Below, piece by piece: positions 18,525 through 27,500 of a stretch of DNA of 30,964 bases. This stretch comes from Chara braunii (Eukaryota > Streptophyta > Charophyceae > Charales > Characeae). The stretch's first letter is position 1; each line of letters opens with the position of its first letter. Position numbers and translations under genes: made by a program. A model generated the notes under the pieces. That model saw only the letters and a program-made list of their open reading frames with translations. It was not told the DNA's origin and did no database searches. The stretch is from NCBI GenBank assembly GCA_003427395.1, contig BFEA01000505.1, positions 990,935 through 1,021,898 of the forward strand. Direction: 5' to 3'.

Positions 18525-18654
18525 TGGTTGGTGATCGCCGCTTACCTGGCACCGGCGACATTGTTACTTGGTGCGCTGATGATGCTTCATGTGCAGTAAT
18601 GATGCTATGACGCTGGTTTGAGATAGCGAGGCCTAGGTGGAGAGGCCAGCCGCT

Positions 18655-19784
18655 GGAAGGCTGTGGCGACAGCGTGGGAGCTTTGGCGACAGCAGGTGTA
18701 TGCATGATGATGAGAGTGTGCTGAAGTGGCATTTTGGCTGAGGTGGCACTACATTGTGTTGTGGGTGGTACCGAGGCTATTGACCGATCATCGAAATGCA
18801 AATCAGCCCAATTGGTGAGAAATCTGTGGTTGGGGGCTGCTATCTCCAAGTACATTGTTCCCATTCCTTATCTACCCTCTCAATCTCTTCTTACCATGAG
18901 GAAGTGAGTCCAACTTGAGTGTCCTCTCTTTGGTGAGGAGTCGTGTGCGCTCTATCTTGAGAGACGATGTTCTTCTCGGTGGCGCATCTGGCAGGAGAGG
19001 GCGGTGCCTCTTAAGCCCTGAAGGGCCCTTGTCGAAGCACGGGTCATGGTCACCATGCCAACCCATGGGTATTAGTACACGCAGGCCATGCTGCTTTGTC
19101 CATTGAGGCTCCTTGCTGCGCTGATAGAAGGGGTGTGCGGACTGACCAGTCCTATTGAGACGCTCCCAGACCGTCTATAAACATTTCTGGCTGTGATCGT
19201 CGTCTTGATTGCGACGTTAAAGAATTCTTTAGGAGATGGGGGCTCTCCTTAAATCCCTCCTGATCAGCCAGATCAGTCAGATGTGAGGCTCGTTGCACGC
19301 GAGGGTAAACAAAGGGGCAGGATGGTCATAAGCATACTTATTGGGCACAGGGGTGGGCCGTGGTTGCACACCTTAGACACCGCAGCTTGATGATGCTCAG
19401 AGGTACGTTGGATACAGGGGAAGGGGATTCCAATTGTGAACTCAATTGTAAATCACTAATATATCCATTGTGCATAAATCTGCTTACACTAGTCCTAAGT
19501 TTTATTTTTGATTAGTTGGTTGATCGACTGCTGACACCTAATAGACAGACTAGAGTAGGACTGTAATCTACCATAGTCAATTCTTCTCAAATCTTCTGTA
19601 AAGACTAGTCAGAATAAGAGTTGGACAATGTGTACAGTTTGTGTAGATGTTGTTGATGCCCCTTGAATAGTAGGCTAGGTAACTCGCCAGACATTTATTT
19701 ATTTGTTTATTTTTAGATCCGGTCAGACGCATGCTGAGGTAGGTTCCAGCGAGGACATCAATTGAGACAGCGTCTGCCTAACCT
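18655..19784 (+). other. Untranslated leader of copy B
   Basis: About 1.1 kb lies between the second PBS module and gag, without a supported gene. A pyrimidine-rich stretch TTATTTATTTGTTTATTTTT followed by AG at 19725-19726 looks like a 3' splice site 58 bases before the gag ATG. GTGAGA at about 18806 could be a donor. A spliced leader is possible but unproven. Confidence 0.5.
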
Positions 19785-20579
19785 ATGAGTGGATCAGAGG
19801 GTGGTGAGGGTGCAGATGACGATAGGAGGTTAACAGGGCTATCATCCCTTAGAATTCTTAGAGTGTCCCAGACCTTACAACCGGGAGAAGAGAGAAGGTT
19901 AAGGGCTGAAGCTAGGGCCCGTAATCTTGAGGCTGTAAGGGAAGCAACAACAGCTAGAGCGGTAGTAATGGCTACTTCTGCAGCAACTACTGCGAACTCA
20001 ATTGGTCAAGGGCTAGGCATGCCGACCAGTTCACAGTCAATCTCCAGTGCATCAAGGGTTGGCACTAGTCAGATGGCGGGCTCGCAGTCAAGCTCGTCGC
20101 CTCCACTCACCCGGGAGTAGATGGAGCTCCAGTAAGAAGAGAGGATCCGCTTAAGGTTAGAGGAGGAACTTAGACAGGCTACTAAAAGAGAGAAAGAGAT
20201 AAAAGAAAGAAGTGTCAAATTAGAGGGCAGGGAGGCAGATATGGCTGCGCTAGAGGCATTAGAGGACTCCGCACTTAACACTACAGGAAAGATCTTGAAG
20301 GCAAGTGTCCTATCCATGCATGCATACATAGATAGTAAAATGGGCGCAATGCAGGATACCCTAGACCAGATTCTGCAAGCGATGCATAAGCCAGGGATCC
20401 GGCCAGCAACTTTACCATCATTGCCACTCTCAGCGATGACAGGCCTTTATGCAGCTCAATCAGGACCACCACCAAGTGTATCATCAATAGTAGCTTTATC
20501 TCAGACTGTTGCTTCTTCATCTTCTGGTCCAACGACTGTAGCTACACCACAATCGCCACTTGTCTCGCAAGGGGGATAA
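19785..20579 (+). pseudogene. gag: gag N-terminal part of copy B, interrupted
   Basis: Gag builds the virus-like particle. The frame starts MSGSEGGEGADDDRRLTGL at the first ATG after the leader. It is Ser/Ala-rich, stops at TAG 20118-20120 and TAA 20133-20135, and continues in the same frame through a charged, coiled-coil-like stretch (EELRQATKREKEIKERSVKL) and then SALNTTGKILKASVL to TAA 20577-20579. Past that stop the same frame still codes gag-like sequence (YPKTPLNPPATFSGDKKDEA, LDTWLRTVAVWV), the start of a Retrotrans_gag-type domain, up to a frameshift near 20770. Three in-frame stops show it is dead. Confidence 0.8.
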
Positions 20580-20772
20580 CAATATCCTTGGTATCCCAAG
20601 ACCCCACTGAACCCACCTGCAACCTTCTCAGGAGACAAGAAGGATGAGGCTCTCGACACATGGTTAAGAACGGTGGCAGTGTGGGTGAGGGCAAAAAGGA
20701 CATTGGTAGAAAAGGAAGTGATTACTGCTGCATCCTACTTAAGAGGGTTTAGCAACTCATTGGCTAAACGGA

Positions 20773-21597
20773 TTGGTCGCTTCAAAGGGCTTCAACAGGA
20801 ACATGGATGATTGGGCGCATACCCAGTCATTGGAAAGCTTTATGGACTTAGTGGAGGCTCGTTGGCACAATCCTCAGCAGGCACAGATTGCCACTGATGG
20901 GCTCTTGAAACTTGATACTAGAAAGTACAAGTTTGTGCGGGAAGTCACCACAACCGTAGAGCGCCTGATCGTCATCCTTGGAGTGGAGTACAATCCACAG
21001 GTCTTGCTGACCATGTTCCTGAGATGTCTTCCCACATACATTAGGAATTTATTAGCCAGCGAGGCTCGCAGAGAGTATCACACTTTTGAGTCATTCAACA
21101 AAAAGGCCCTAGACTTAGAGGCTACGCTGGGTGGAGCTCAAACCCCTTCTACGGATGGGAGGAAGAAGAAGACTCCACAAGAGTGGAAGAAGGGTAGTCG
21201 ATTGATGATGGTTGACTCCGATGGGAATCAAACTGAGATCGATGATGCTTTCGAACTTGTGGAGGGTTCAGAGTTTGACGGCGAGGAGAATGCTGAGGGT
21301 AGCAACCTCGCCGCCGTTGTCAAGACTAAGGCAGGTGGCCGCGACAAGGGCGGACAACAAAAGAGTCAGGGGCAGGCCTCTAACCCAAACAAAATAGCTG
21401 CTTGGGTAAGAGCAGGTCTGGATCAAGATGTGTGGCGGGACCGGTGGTTTCGTGGTGCTTGCATTAACTGCGGTGAGTACGATCACACACAGTTCAAATG
21501 NAAGAACCCGAAGGTCTTGCAGAAGATCCTTCCTAAGGGTGGGTTTTCTTCTTCTCAGTCAGGGGTCTCTACGAGCTCCAGCTCGGGAAACACTTAA
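20773..21597 (+). pseudogene. gag: gag C-terminal part of copy B with CCHC knuckle
   Basis: This frame continues the Retrotrans_gag-type domain (DDWAHTQSLESFMDLVEARW, LTMFLRCLPTYIRNLLA), followed by a charged, low-complexity linker. Near the end is the nucleic-acid-binding knuckle CINCGEYDHTQFK plus one more residue, C-X2-C-X4-H-X4-C. The last Cys codon is TGN because base 21501 is ambiguous; TGT or TGC would complete it. The frame begins after a frameshift near 20770, so its apparent start is not a real start codon. It ends at TAA 21595-21597, and protease follows in a different frame. Confidence 0.85.
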
Positions 21598-21665
21598 GGC
21601 CAACATAAGTTATAGCTGCTGCTACTCTCGTTGAAGCGTGTGATGTACCTTCCCCGTTTCAAGAG

Positions 21666-22166
21666 ATGGCCAAAGCTATTGACTCCTTAGTCACCCCGCA
21701 GACGGAACCGGACCCAACTATACTCTGTACGTTGGATGTATCTGGTCTCTTAGAGGACCTTCAAGGTGTGTGGTCGGCAAGGGACCCTCCTGAGTCTTGG
21801 GTGGCACTGAGTAGAGGTCCTAGAGGGGAGCACTTCGTTGTGGAAGTTGATGTGGGTGGTCGCAAGTGCGGTGCCTTCGTAGACATTGGCTCCACACGAA
21901 ACTTCATAAGTCGCGATTGCGATGAAAGACTGTGCCTAAAGGATCGGGTGCAGCGCCTTAGTAGACCGGTAGCATCTACTTTGGCCAACAAAGAGCGCAT
22001 GATGGTGGAGGACTACGTTGTAGATGTAGTCTGCACCTTCTACCTAGGAGGAGAGATAAACCATAAGATGTCCTTCCTGGTGAGCGACGAGTTGCCCTTT
22101 GACTTGTTATTGGGCATGTACTTGAGGTTGCCAAGCCCCAGTTTGACTGGGACAAGAAGGTGTTGA
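21666..22166 (+). pseudogene. pol: Aspartic protease region of copy B pol
   Basis: Retropepsin cuts the polyprotein in the particle. The active-site region reads AFVDIGSTRNFIS where the family has D-(S/T)-G: Asp and Gly remain, but the middle Ser/Thr is Ile (codon ATT). The second half has the typical hydrophobic end FLVSDELPFDLLLGM. The open frame extends upstream of the ATG (VEACDVPSPFQ), consistent with a polyprotein, so the Met is not a firm start. A frameshift near 22118 moves the sequence VLEVAKPQFDWDKK into the next frame and ends this one at 22166. The active-site change is probably inactivating. Confidence 0.85.
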
Positions 22167-22780
22167 AGCACGAGTTGCCTAGTAGGAGAACCCTGAGACT
22201 GCCGAAGTACAAAGCCAGTACGTTAGTAGACTCCTATGGGTGCTTATGCGCATCTTCCTTTTATAATTACTATAAACAGAACCAAGAGGAAGGAATGTAC
22301 TTAGTCTATGTCTCTGCAACAGGGGAGGACGTTAAAACACCCCCAGAGATAGAGACCATCGTCGCTAAGTACCCAGATCTGTTCGAGGAGCCTACATAAG
22401 TCGTAGACAAGGAGATTGTCCATGCCATAGTGATTATCCCAGGTATTAAAACACCTAAGGGTATAATCGATAGGACGGCTCAACCGGATGAACTTCGGCG
22501 GCAACTGAAAGATCTCACAGAGAAGGGTTGGATTCCGCCTAGCACTTCCCCCTTTGGCTCACCAGTATTGTTTGTTCCAAAGACAGGGGGAACACTAAGG
22601 ATGTGCATTGATTATAGAGGCCTCAATGCCATCACGGTTAAGAACGCAGAGCCTCTACCACACATCGACGACCTATTGGATAGGGTGCAGGGGTGTAAGT
22701 ACTATACAAAGATAGACTTAAAATCCGGCTACCATCAGATTGCCATAAGACCAGAGGACCAGCACAAAACCGCATTTTAG
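22160..22780 (+). pseudogene. pol: Protease-RT linker and RT fingers/palm of copy B
   Basis: One frame runs through the linker (FYNYYKQNQEEGMYLVYVSA) to TAA 22397-22399, then reopens in the same frame with [41 protein letters not shown] and KIDLKSGYHQIA (first catalytic Asp). It stops at TAG 22778-22780. Copy A has CAG there, so this is a C-to-T change. Copy A reads GGA at the position matching the first stop. The two stops are the only breaks in this frame until past the YLDD motif. Confidence 0.92.
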
Positions 22781-22792
22781 ACCAGGTACGGT

Positions 22793-23548
22793 TTGTACGA
22801 GTTTGTGGTGATGCCCTTTGGCCTTCGCAATGTGCCAGGTACATTCCAGCACGCCATGAATAGGATCTTCCATGACCACTTGGACAAGTTTGTTGTCGTG
22901 TACCTCGACGACATACTTATCTTCAGTAGATATGCCGAGGAGCATGCTCAGCATGTAGACACTGTACTTTCACTCCTTCGACAACACAAGTATAAGATAG
23001 ATGTGGAGAAATGTGAGTTTGGTCGCACTCAAATCTTGTACTTGGGTCATGAAGTATTTGCGGATGGGATTAGGCCCGAAGACGCTAAGGTGGCTAGCAT
23101 ACGTGACTGGCCGCGACCCCAGTCTTTGACTGAGGTCAGATCATTCTTGGGAATGTGTGGTTATTACCGCAACTTCGTAAAGAAGTATAGCACGATCGCA
23201 TCTCCCTTGACTGATTCTAGACTTGACACACCATGGGACTGGACCGACGAGTGTAAGGCAACATTCAATCGTTTGAAGCATGCTCTCACGCACCATGAGG
23301 TTCTCATGGTACCCGACCCGCAAAGGCCATTTGTTGTGACCATTGACGCAAGCCAATATGGCATTGGCGCAGTGCTGGCTCAGCAGGACGGGAAGAAGTT
23401 GAGACCGATCGAGTACATGACCACAAAGAGGCCTTCAAAGAAGTTCGCAAAGTCCACCTACAAGAGGGAACTCTATGCTCTTTACAAGGAAGGCACTTGT
23501 CCACTGGAGGCACTATTTGTTAGGAAGGTTCTTCTATTTGAGAACTGA
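22793..23548 (+). pseudogene. pol: RT palm/thumb, connection and start of RNase H, copy B
   Basis: Same frame as the preceding piece. It contains YEFVVMPFGLRN and VVVYLDDILIFSR (YLDD at 22901-22912, the catalytic Asp pair). The thumb and connection follow (KCEFGRTQILYLGHEV, SFLGMCGYYRNFVKKYST), then RNase H with TIDASQYGIGAVLAQ, whose first catalytic Asp is encoded at 23345-23347. Four extra bases near 23491, compared with copy A, shift the frame after RELYALYK, giving an unrelated 17-residue tail before the stop at 23548. RT here is better preserved than in copy A. Confidence 0.93.
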
Positions 23549-23711
23549 CCATCAGACCTTTAAGTGGATCAAGACTCAACCAGTTCTCTCCAATGCACTC
23601 AAACGCTGGATTGAAGTCATAGATCAATATGATTTCAAACTAGACTATTTGAAGGGAGTTGCAGACGCGTTGTCTAGGAGGGCAGATTACCTAGGTGCGC
23701 TGATTTCTTAG
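23475..23711 (+). pseudogene. pol: RNase H C-terminal part, copy B
   Basis: After the frameshift the RNase H domain continues with ALVHWRHYLLGRFFYLRTDH and QTFKWIKTQPVLS, then the link to integrase (YLKGVADALSRRADYLGAL). Twelve bases present in copy A at the KG/VADAL junction are missing, in frame. TAG at 23709-23711 interrupts a frame that reads on as FGLFEDVTRSL, so it is an in-frame nonsense change. Confidence 0.88.
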
Positions 23712-23717
23712 TTTGGC

Positions 23718-23984
23718 TTGTTTGAGGACGTAACTCGATCGTTGGGAGGAGCCTACAAGGAAGATCCCATCACGATGGACATCATTTACAAACTTCAGGC
23801 CAAAGACAAGGCCACCTCTGACCAGTTTGTGATGGTGGATGGCTTACTCTTTCTTGAGAAGGCAGGGTTCAAAAGGTTAGTTGTTCCATCTAGGGAAACT
23901 TTGCGTAGTTTATTTTTAGGTGAGTGCCACGACGCAACGGGACACTTCGGCTATAAGAAGACTAGTACTAATTTAGCACAGTGA
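23718..23984 (+). pseudogene. pol: Integrase N-terminal region, copy B
   Basis: Same frame as the RNase H piece, past its stop. It reads YKEDPITMDIIYKLQAK, then FLEKAGFKRLVVPSRETLRS, then ECHDATGHFGYKKTS, which holds the two His of the HHCC zinc finger. It ends at TGA 23982-23984, where copy A has CGA (C-to-T in a CpG). A one-base loss in the following TGGTGG then shifts the frame. Confidence 0.88.
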
Positions 23985-25243
23985 TTCTGTGGCCTAACAT
24001 GCTTGACGATGGGAAGAATTACGTGGAGACCTGTCAAGTCTGTCAGCGGGACAAGCCGCGAACTCAAGCTCCGCTTGGGTTACTCAAGCCTTTACCCATT
24101 CCTGCTGGCCCAGGTCAGAGTATTTCCATGGATAGTCTTGTGACCAGCAAGAATGGCAAGAGGCACATTTTCGTCATAGTGGACAGGTTCACTAAGTACG
24201 CTAGACTAATCGCCATGCCAGAGACTGACAGGACTGAGCACGTCATCAAGTTGTTCATGGACAACTGGGTGCGTGACTTTGGACTTCCAAAGACAATCGT
24301 TAGTGATAGAGATGTGAGATTCACAAGCGAGATGTGGAAGAAGGCCATTGAACAGATGGGCAGCCAACTTCAAACGACTTTTGGGAATTATCCCGAAGCA
24401 AATGGGCAGGCTGAACAGATGAACCGAGTGGTGCAGCATCTGCTGAAGCATTACATCAAGCCTTGTCATCTGCTGAAGCATTACATCAAGCCCAGTCAGG
24501 ATGCCTGGGACGAGAAATTACCTCTCATCGTCAGCCTCTACAACAATGCTGTACACAGCACCACCGGCGTCGGTCCTAATCAACTAAATCTCGGATGGAA
24601 GCCTAGATCTGCTCTAGACTTCCTCCTGCCTGAAAACCGAACTGCTGCAACTCCTGGAACCATTGAATTTGGTGTCCAGTATGAGAAACTGTTGCAGAAG
24701 GCTGTCGAACACATCAAGAAATCTAAGGAAGCCATGATTGCTTCTGAGAACAAGCGTTGCCGACAGTCCACATTTCAGATAGGGGAACGTGTCTGGGTCA
24801 AGGCTAGTGAGTTGGGACAGGAGTTTGGCATCTCTAGGAAACTAATGCCTCTGTATTTCGGTCCCTGGGAAGTCCTAGACATTGTGGGGAATGATTTGGA
24901 TGGTCCCTCGTACATTATTCCTATCCCTGGTCACTTACGCACTTACCCTGTTTTTCACGCCTCCAAGCTTGCACCTTTCGCTGAGACAGCACAGTTCCCA
25001 TCACGGAGATCTATGCTGCCCCCAACCATGGATGGCCACGTGGACGTCAACGACATTCTGGATCATAGAGACCCGCCTGTTCCCAAGCCACCTGGCAGGG
25101 GAAGACCTCCCAAACCTGCGAGGGAATACAGAGTACATTTCAGGCATGAAGATCGATGGATTTCAAGGGAGGAACTTGTCAAGACAGCTCCTCAGATCGT
25201 GGCAGATTATGAGAAGAAACTGAAGGGGAGGGCACCAGCATGA
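23981..25243 (+). pseudogene. pol: Integrase core, GPY/F module and chromodomain-like tail, copy B
   Basis: This is the longest intact reading frame in the window, 420 codons. It begins with the zinc-finger cysteines (ETCQVCQRD). The catalytic triad is D51, D109, E145 in this frame, with 35 residues between the last two. Directly after D51 nine bases present in copy A are missing, in frame. A 30-bp in-frame tandem duplication adds ten residues after the core (HLLKHYIKP twice). The GPY/F-type module (GERVWVKAS, FGPWEVLDIVG) and the chromodomain-like tail (VNDILDHRD, EYRVHFR, DRWISREELV, IVADYEKKLKG) follow. The tail lacks four residues (HTDP-type) present in copy A. The stop precedes the polypurine tract by about 25 bases. 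Confidence 0.94.
24437..24496 (+). repeat. 30-bp in-frame tandem duplication in integrase
   Basis: CATCTGCTGAAGCATTACAT plus CAAGCC is repeated with a 30-base period (24437-24466, 24467-24496). Copy A has a single unit near 2163. Confidence 0.93.
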
Positions 25244-25268
25244 AGCACCTCAGTGGACTTTCGAAGCT

Positions 25269-25281
25269 AAGGGGGATGGAA
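25269..25281 (+). promoter_or_regulatory. Polypurine tract of copy B
   Basis: AAGGGGGATGGAA directly before the LTR start TGTGAGGAAC, identical to copy A. Confidence 0.86.
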
Positions 25282-26356
25282 TGTGAGGAACGAGCCCTCA
25301 AGTGGCCCTCAGGCATCACATTGTTCTGGGCTAAGGCCCCAGCAAGCCAAGTGCCCGCCCTAAGTGAAGGCGGGCCTGAATATTCGTCACAGGCCAAATT
25401 CGACATTTCCATATGTGGGTATTCAGGCTCTCGCAGCGCGTCAGTTGGTTAAGTGAACGCGCGAGCCTCACTAAGCTGCGTCGTACAGTTGGCCCAGGCC
25501 ACGAAAGTTGTGCCTGGGCATATACACACAAAGCAGGGCCGATACATTGAGAAGCAGGCCGTCGGCCTTTGGGAAAAGCAGTACTGCCGACGCATCTATC
25601 CGGGGCCACTGCGGAGATACAGCCAACAGCCAGGCCATGCCCAACTGAAAAGGGCCCAGGCCCTCAACTGTAAGTCTCGGGCCTGGGCACAGGGTCTGGG
25701 GCCCAACCGGAAGCTTCTGGAAGCTTCCAGCCAGGCCACACGCGGCATCCAAGAGGCTGACACTTCCATAAAGGAAGTGAGGCAGCACAGGCCAGGCACA
25801 CTGGCCAGCGCTGACAATGCGGAAGTGCTGCTGTGCTTCTGCTTGATGCTGCTCTAATGCCAGGGGCGCTGACGGAGCGCTAGGTGGTGAGAGGGGCGCT
25901 GCAGGGCAGTCAGGTGGCTATAGGCGGGCTTTTAGGCGCCAGGGGGTATAGCGGATGATCGGGTGGTCTTCAGGGAGTGAGGCGCTGTGTGCGGTAATCA
26001 AGGTCTGAGTGAGGGTGACAAGATACGTACCTGGTGCATGAAGAGAGGTCGGCTATGGAGTTGACAGTCATGTACATTGATCTTCGAGTGTCAAAGTGAG
26101 TCTGTTGCGTGAACCAGCTGTAGGTAGGATAGTCGAGTAGGGTAGACTGGGCGCTGGGCGCCAGACAGCAGAGAGAACGACTTTGGATACTGTGTTGGTG
26201 TCGGGCTTGAACATTGGCTCATCTCTTCATTGTATTGCTCTATATGGATGACTTCTCGGTGCATTTTGTACTCTCTGCTTGGACACGACTACTAGGACAG
26301 CTGTGTGGTTTCGCAATCTGGTTTTCTATATATCGTTCACACTCAGGTTCCTTGCA
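25282..26356 (+). repeat. 3' LTR of copy B (1075 bp)
   Basis: It runs from TGTGAGGAACG to GGTTCCTTGCA. It keeps the segment with TGAATATTCGTCAC that the 5' LTR lost and has one diverged copy of the 71-bp unit. It carries a perfect heat-shock-like element and CTATATGG near 26240. It differs from the 5' LTR by large indels and many substitutions. Confidence 0.92.
25710..25727 (+). promoter_or_regulatory. Perfect four-block heat-shock-element-like motif in 3' LTR
   Basis: GAAGCTTCTGGAAGCTTC is identical to the motif at 17431-17448 in the 5' LTR. Confidence 0.6.
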
Positions 26357-26412
26357 AGAACAAAAATAAGAAATCTGGTCATTTCCCAAGTGAAAATTCA
26401 CAATGAAAGACA

Positions 26413-26772
26413 ATGCCATCCAATTGCGAAAGAAATGAAAGCACTTGCAAAGAGATAAAGACCAGAGGAGAGGTAAAGAAGAAGAAGAAAAAGAAGAAGA
26501 AGAAAAAGAAGAAGAAGTACACCAGCAAGACCAATGCCAATTCCCCCTTCTCTCTCCACCTTCCTCCTCGTTCTCTTCACCAATCTTATTCTTCTCTCAA
26601 TAATAATAATAACAATGAATGGATGAACCAGAATCAATATCCGAAGTTCCCTCTTACTGCTGACTCAACTCAACAACAACAACAACAACAACCAGTCCAC
26701 CATAGCTATGGCTTCCCTCCTTCAGCCTCCTCTCTCATGCATAGGCTATGGCGGACTACCCCAGGCAGCTAG
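26413..26772 (+). other. Low-complexity open frame with Lys-, Asn- and Gln-runs
   Basis: A 119-codon frame just downstream of copy B holds three separate triplet repeats in one frame: AAG (Lys, 26476-26518), AAT/AAC (Asn, near 26600) and CAA (Gln, 26670-26690). Between them the reading is plausible protein (NQNQYPKFPLTADST, VHHSYGFPPSASSLMHRLW), reminiscent of a disordered region of a plant transcription factor, but no DNA-binding domain is seen. It ends at TAG, where neighbouring repeat copies read GCTATGG. It could be a decayed exon or chance. Confidence 0.3.
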
Positions 26773-26773
26773 G

Positions 26774-26860
26774 GTTGCTGATGTCCAAGGGACAACCCAA
26801 GCAGCTATGGTGCTGCGCTGATGTCCAAAGGACCACTCAAAGCAGCTATGCCGCTGCTGA
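26774..26860 (+). repeat. Degenerate tandem repeat (~43 bp)
   Basis: GCTGATGTCCAAGGGACAAC with CCAAGCAGCTATGGTGCT is followed by GCTGATGTCCAAAGGACCAC with TCAAAGCAGCTATGCCGCT. A half unit (CCAGGCAGCTAGGGTT) lies just upstream. Confidence 0.7.
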
Positions 26861-27500
26861 CTTGGTCCGCTATGCCTGACTCTGCCTTGAGCTTCCCTGG
26901 TGCCGCACTACCCCAACTGGGGCCTTCCAGATGCAGCGCCCAACAAGGTGATGAAGATGGTGTCTACCATAGCCAGGTAAGTGCCCCGCCACTCTCCTAC
27001 TATGCCCCCTTCTTCCTCCTCAAGCTGGAGTGCTCGTCATAGCCAGGCTGAGCTCCAGCGGCCCTTCACCTGCAAGCAGCGCTGCACCAGTTCAGCGCTG
27101 CGCTCCAGCAGCATGTCGCCAATCCCTGCACACCGCAAATGAGGAAGAGCTCTTTGCTCTTCCTNGAGATATAGCGGCCTACCGGCCTCCTGGGCGGTGA
27201 CTTCCTGGGCCGAGCGGCCTCCCAGCAACCGGTACCTCCTCCCTTTCGGAGGGAAACATCATTGCAGGCTCTGCTATCCTCCCTACAGGCCCTAGACCCG
27301 GGCTACTTGGACTGGTACCGGCCTACCGCTATCCTACCGCTACTGGGCCTCTAAAAATGCCAACTTTTTGTCTTCTTCTGCTCGGCCTCCAGTACCCGAC
27401 ACCCCTACCACTACTTGAGTGGGACCGGCCGACCTGCTACTTGAGTGTTTTTCCCCGCTGTTCTAAGCGTTGCGGGCCTGAGTGTTTTCCCCCTGCAACC
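26861..27500. other. No recognised gene; GC-rich
   Basis: I see nothing I can support as coding. GGTACCGGCCTACCG-like phrases recur (about 27225-27330), and one ambiguous base lies at 27165. Confidence 0.4.

Larger units (their letters stand above)
17961..18654 (+). repeat. Tandem duplication of LTR end + PBS + leader start (346 and 348 bp)
   Basis: The units are 17961-18306 and 18307-18654, both starting CCAGACAGCAGAGA. Each contains a TATA-like TTTATATGG, the LTR terminus TTCCTTGCA, the PBS and about 130 bases of leader. The junction has a short shared CCAGACA. The result is two LTR ends and two primer sites. Confidence 0.93.
17096..26356 (+). mobile_element. Ty3/gypsy chromovirus copy B, end to end but disabled
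   Basis: This 9.26-kb element has a 5' LTR, a plant initiator-Met primer binding site (twice), a long leader, gag with a CCHC knuckle, protease, RT, RNase H, integrase, a chromodomain-like tail, a polypurine tract and a 3' LTR. The flanks show a possible 4-bp target duplication AGAA (17092-17095 and 26357-26360). Stops at 20118, 20133, 20577, 22397, 22778, 23709 and 23982, together with frameshifts near 20770, 22118, 23491 and 23990, make it unable to act on its own. Its two LTRs differ by large indels. Confidence 0.92.

Noticed and set aside
18018-18599. Two 77-codon membrane-like frames in tandem (LLYMDGSSV...LLLG..MMLHVQ)
   Set aside because: They are the LTR end, PBS and leader duplicated in copy B. 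The hydrophobic reading is incidental and spans the primer site.
20579-21666. Programmed frameshifts or stop read-through between gag and pol
   Set aside because: Many stops and shifts are scattered and differ between copies A and B, which fits decay. No slippery site with a downstream structure was identified.
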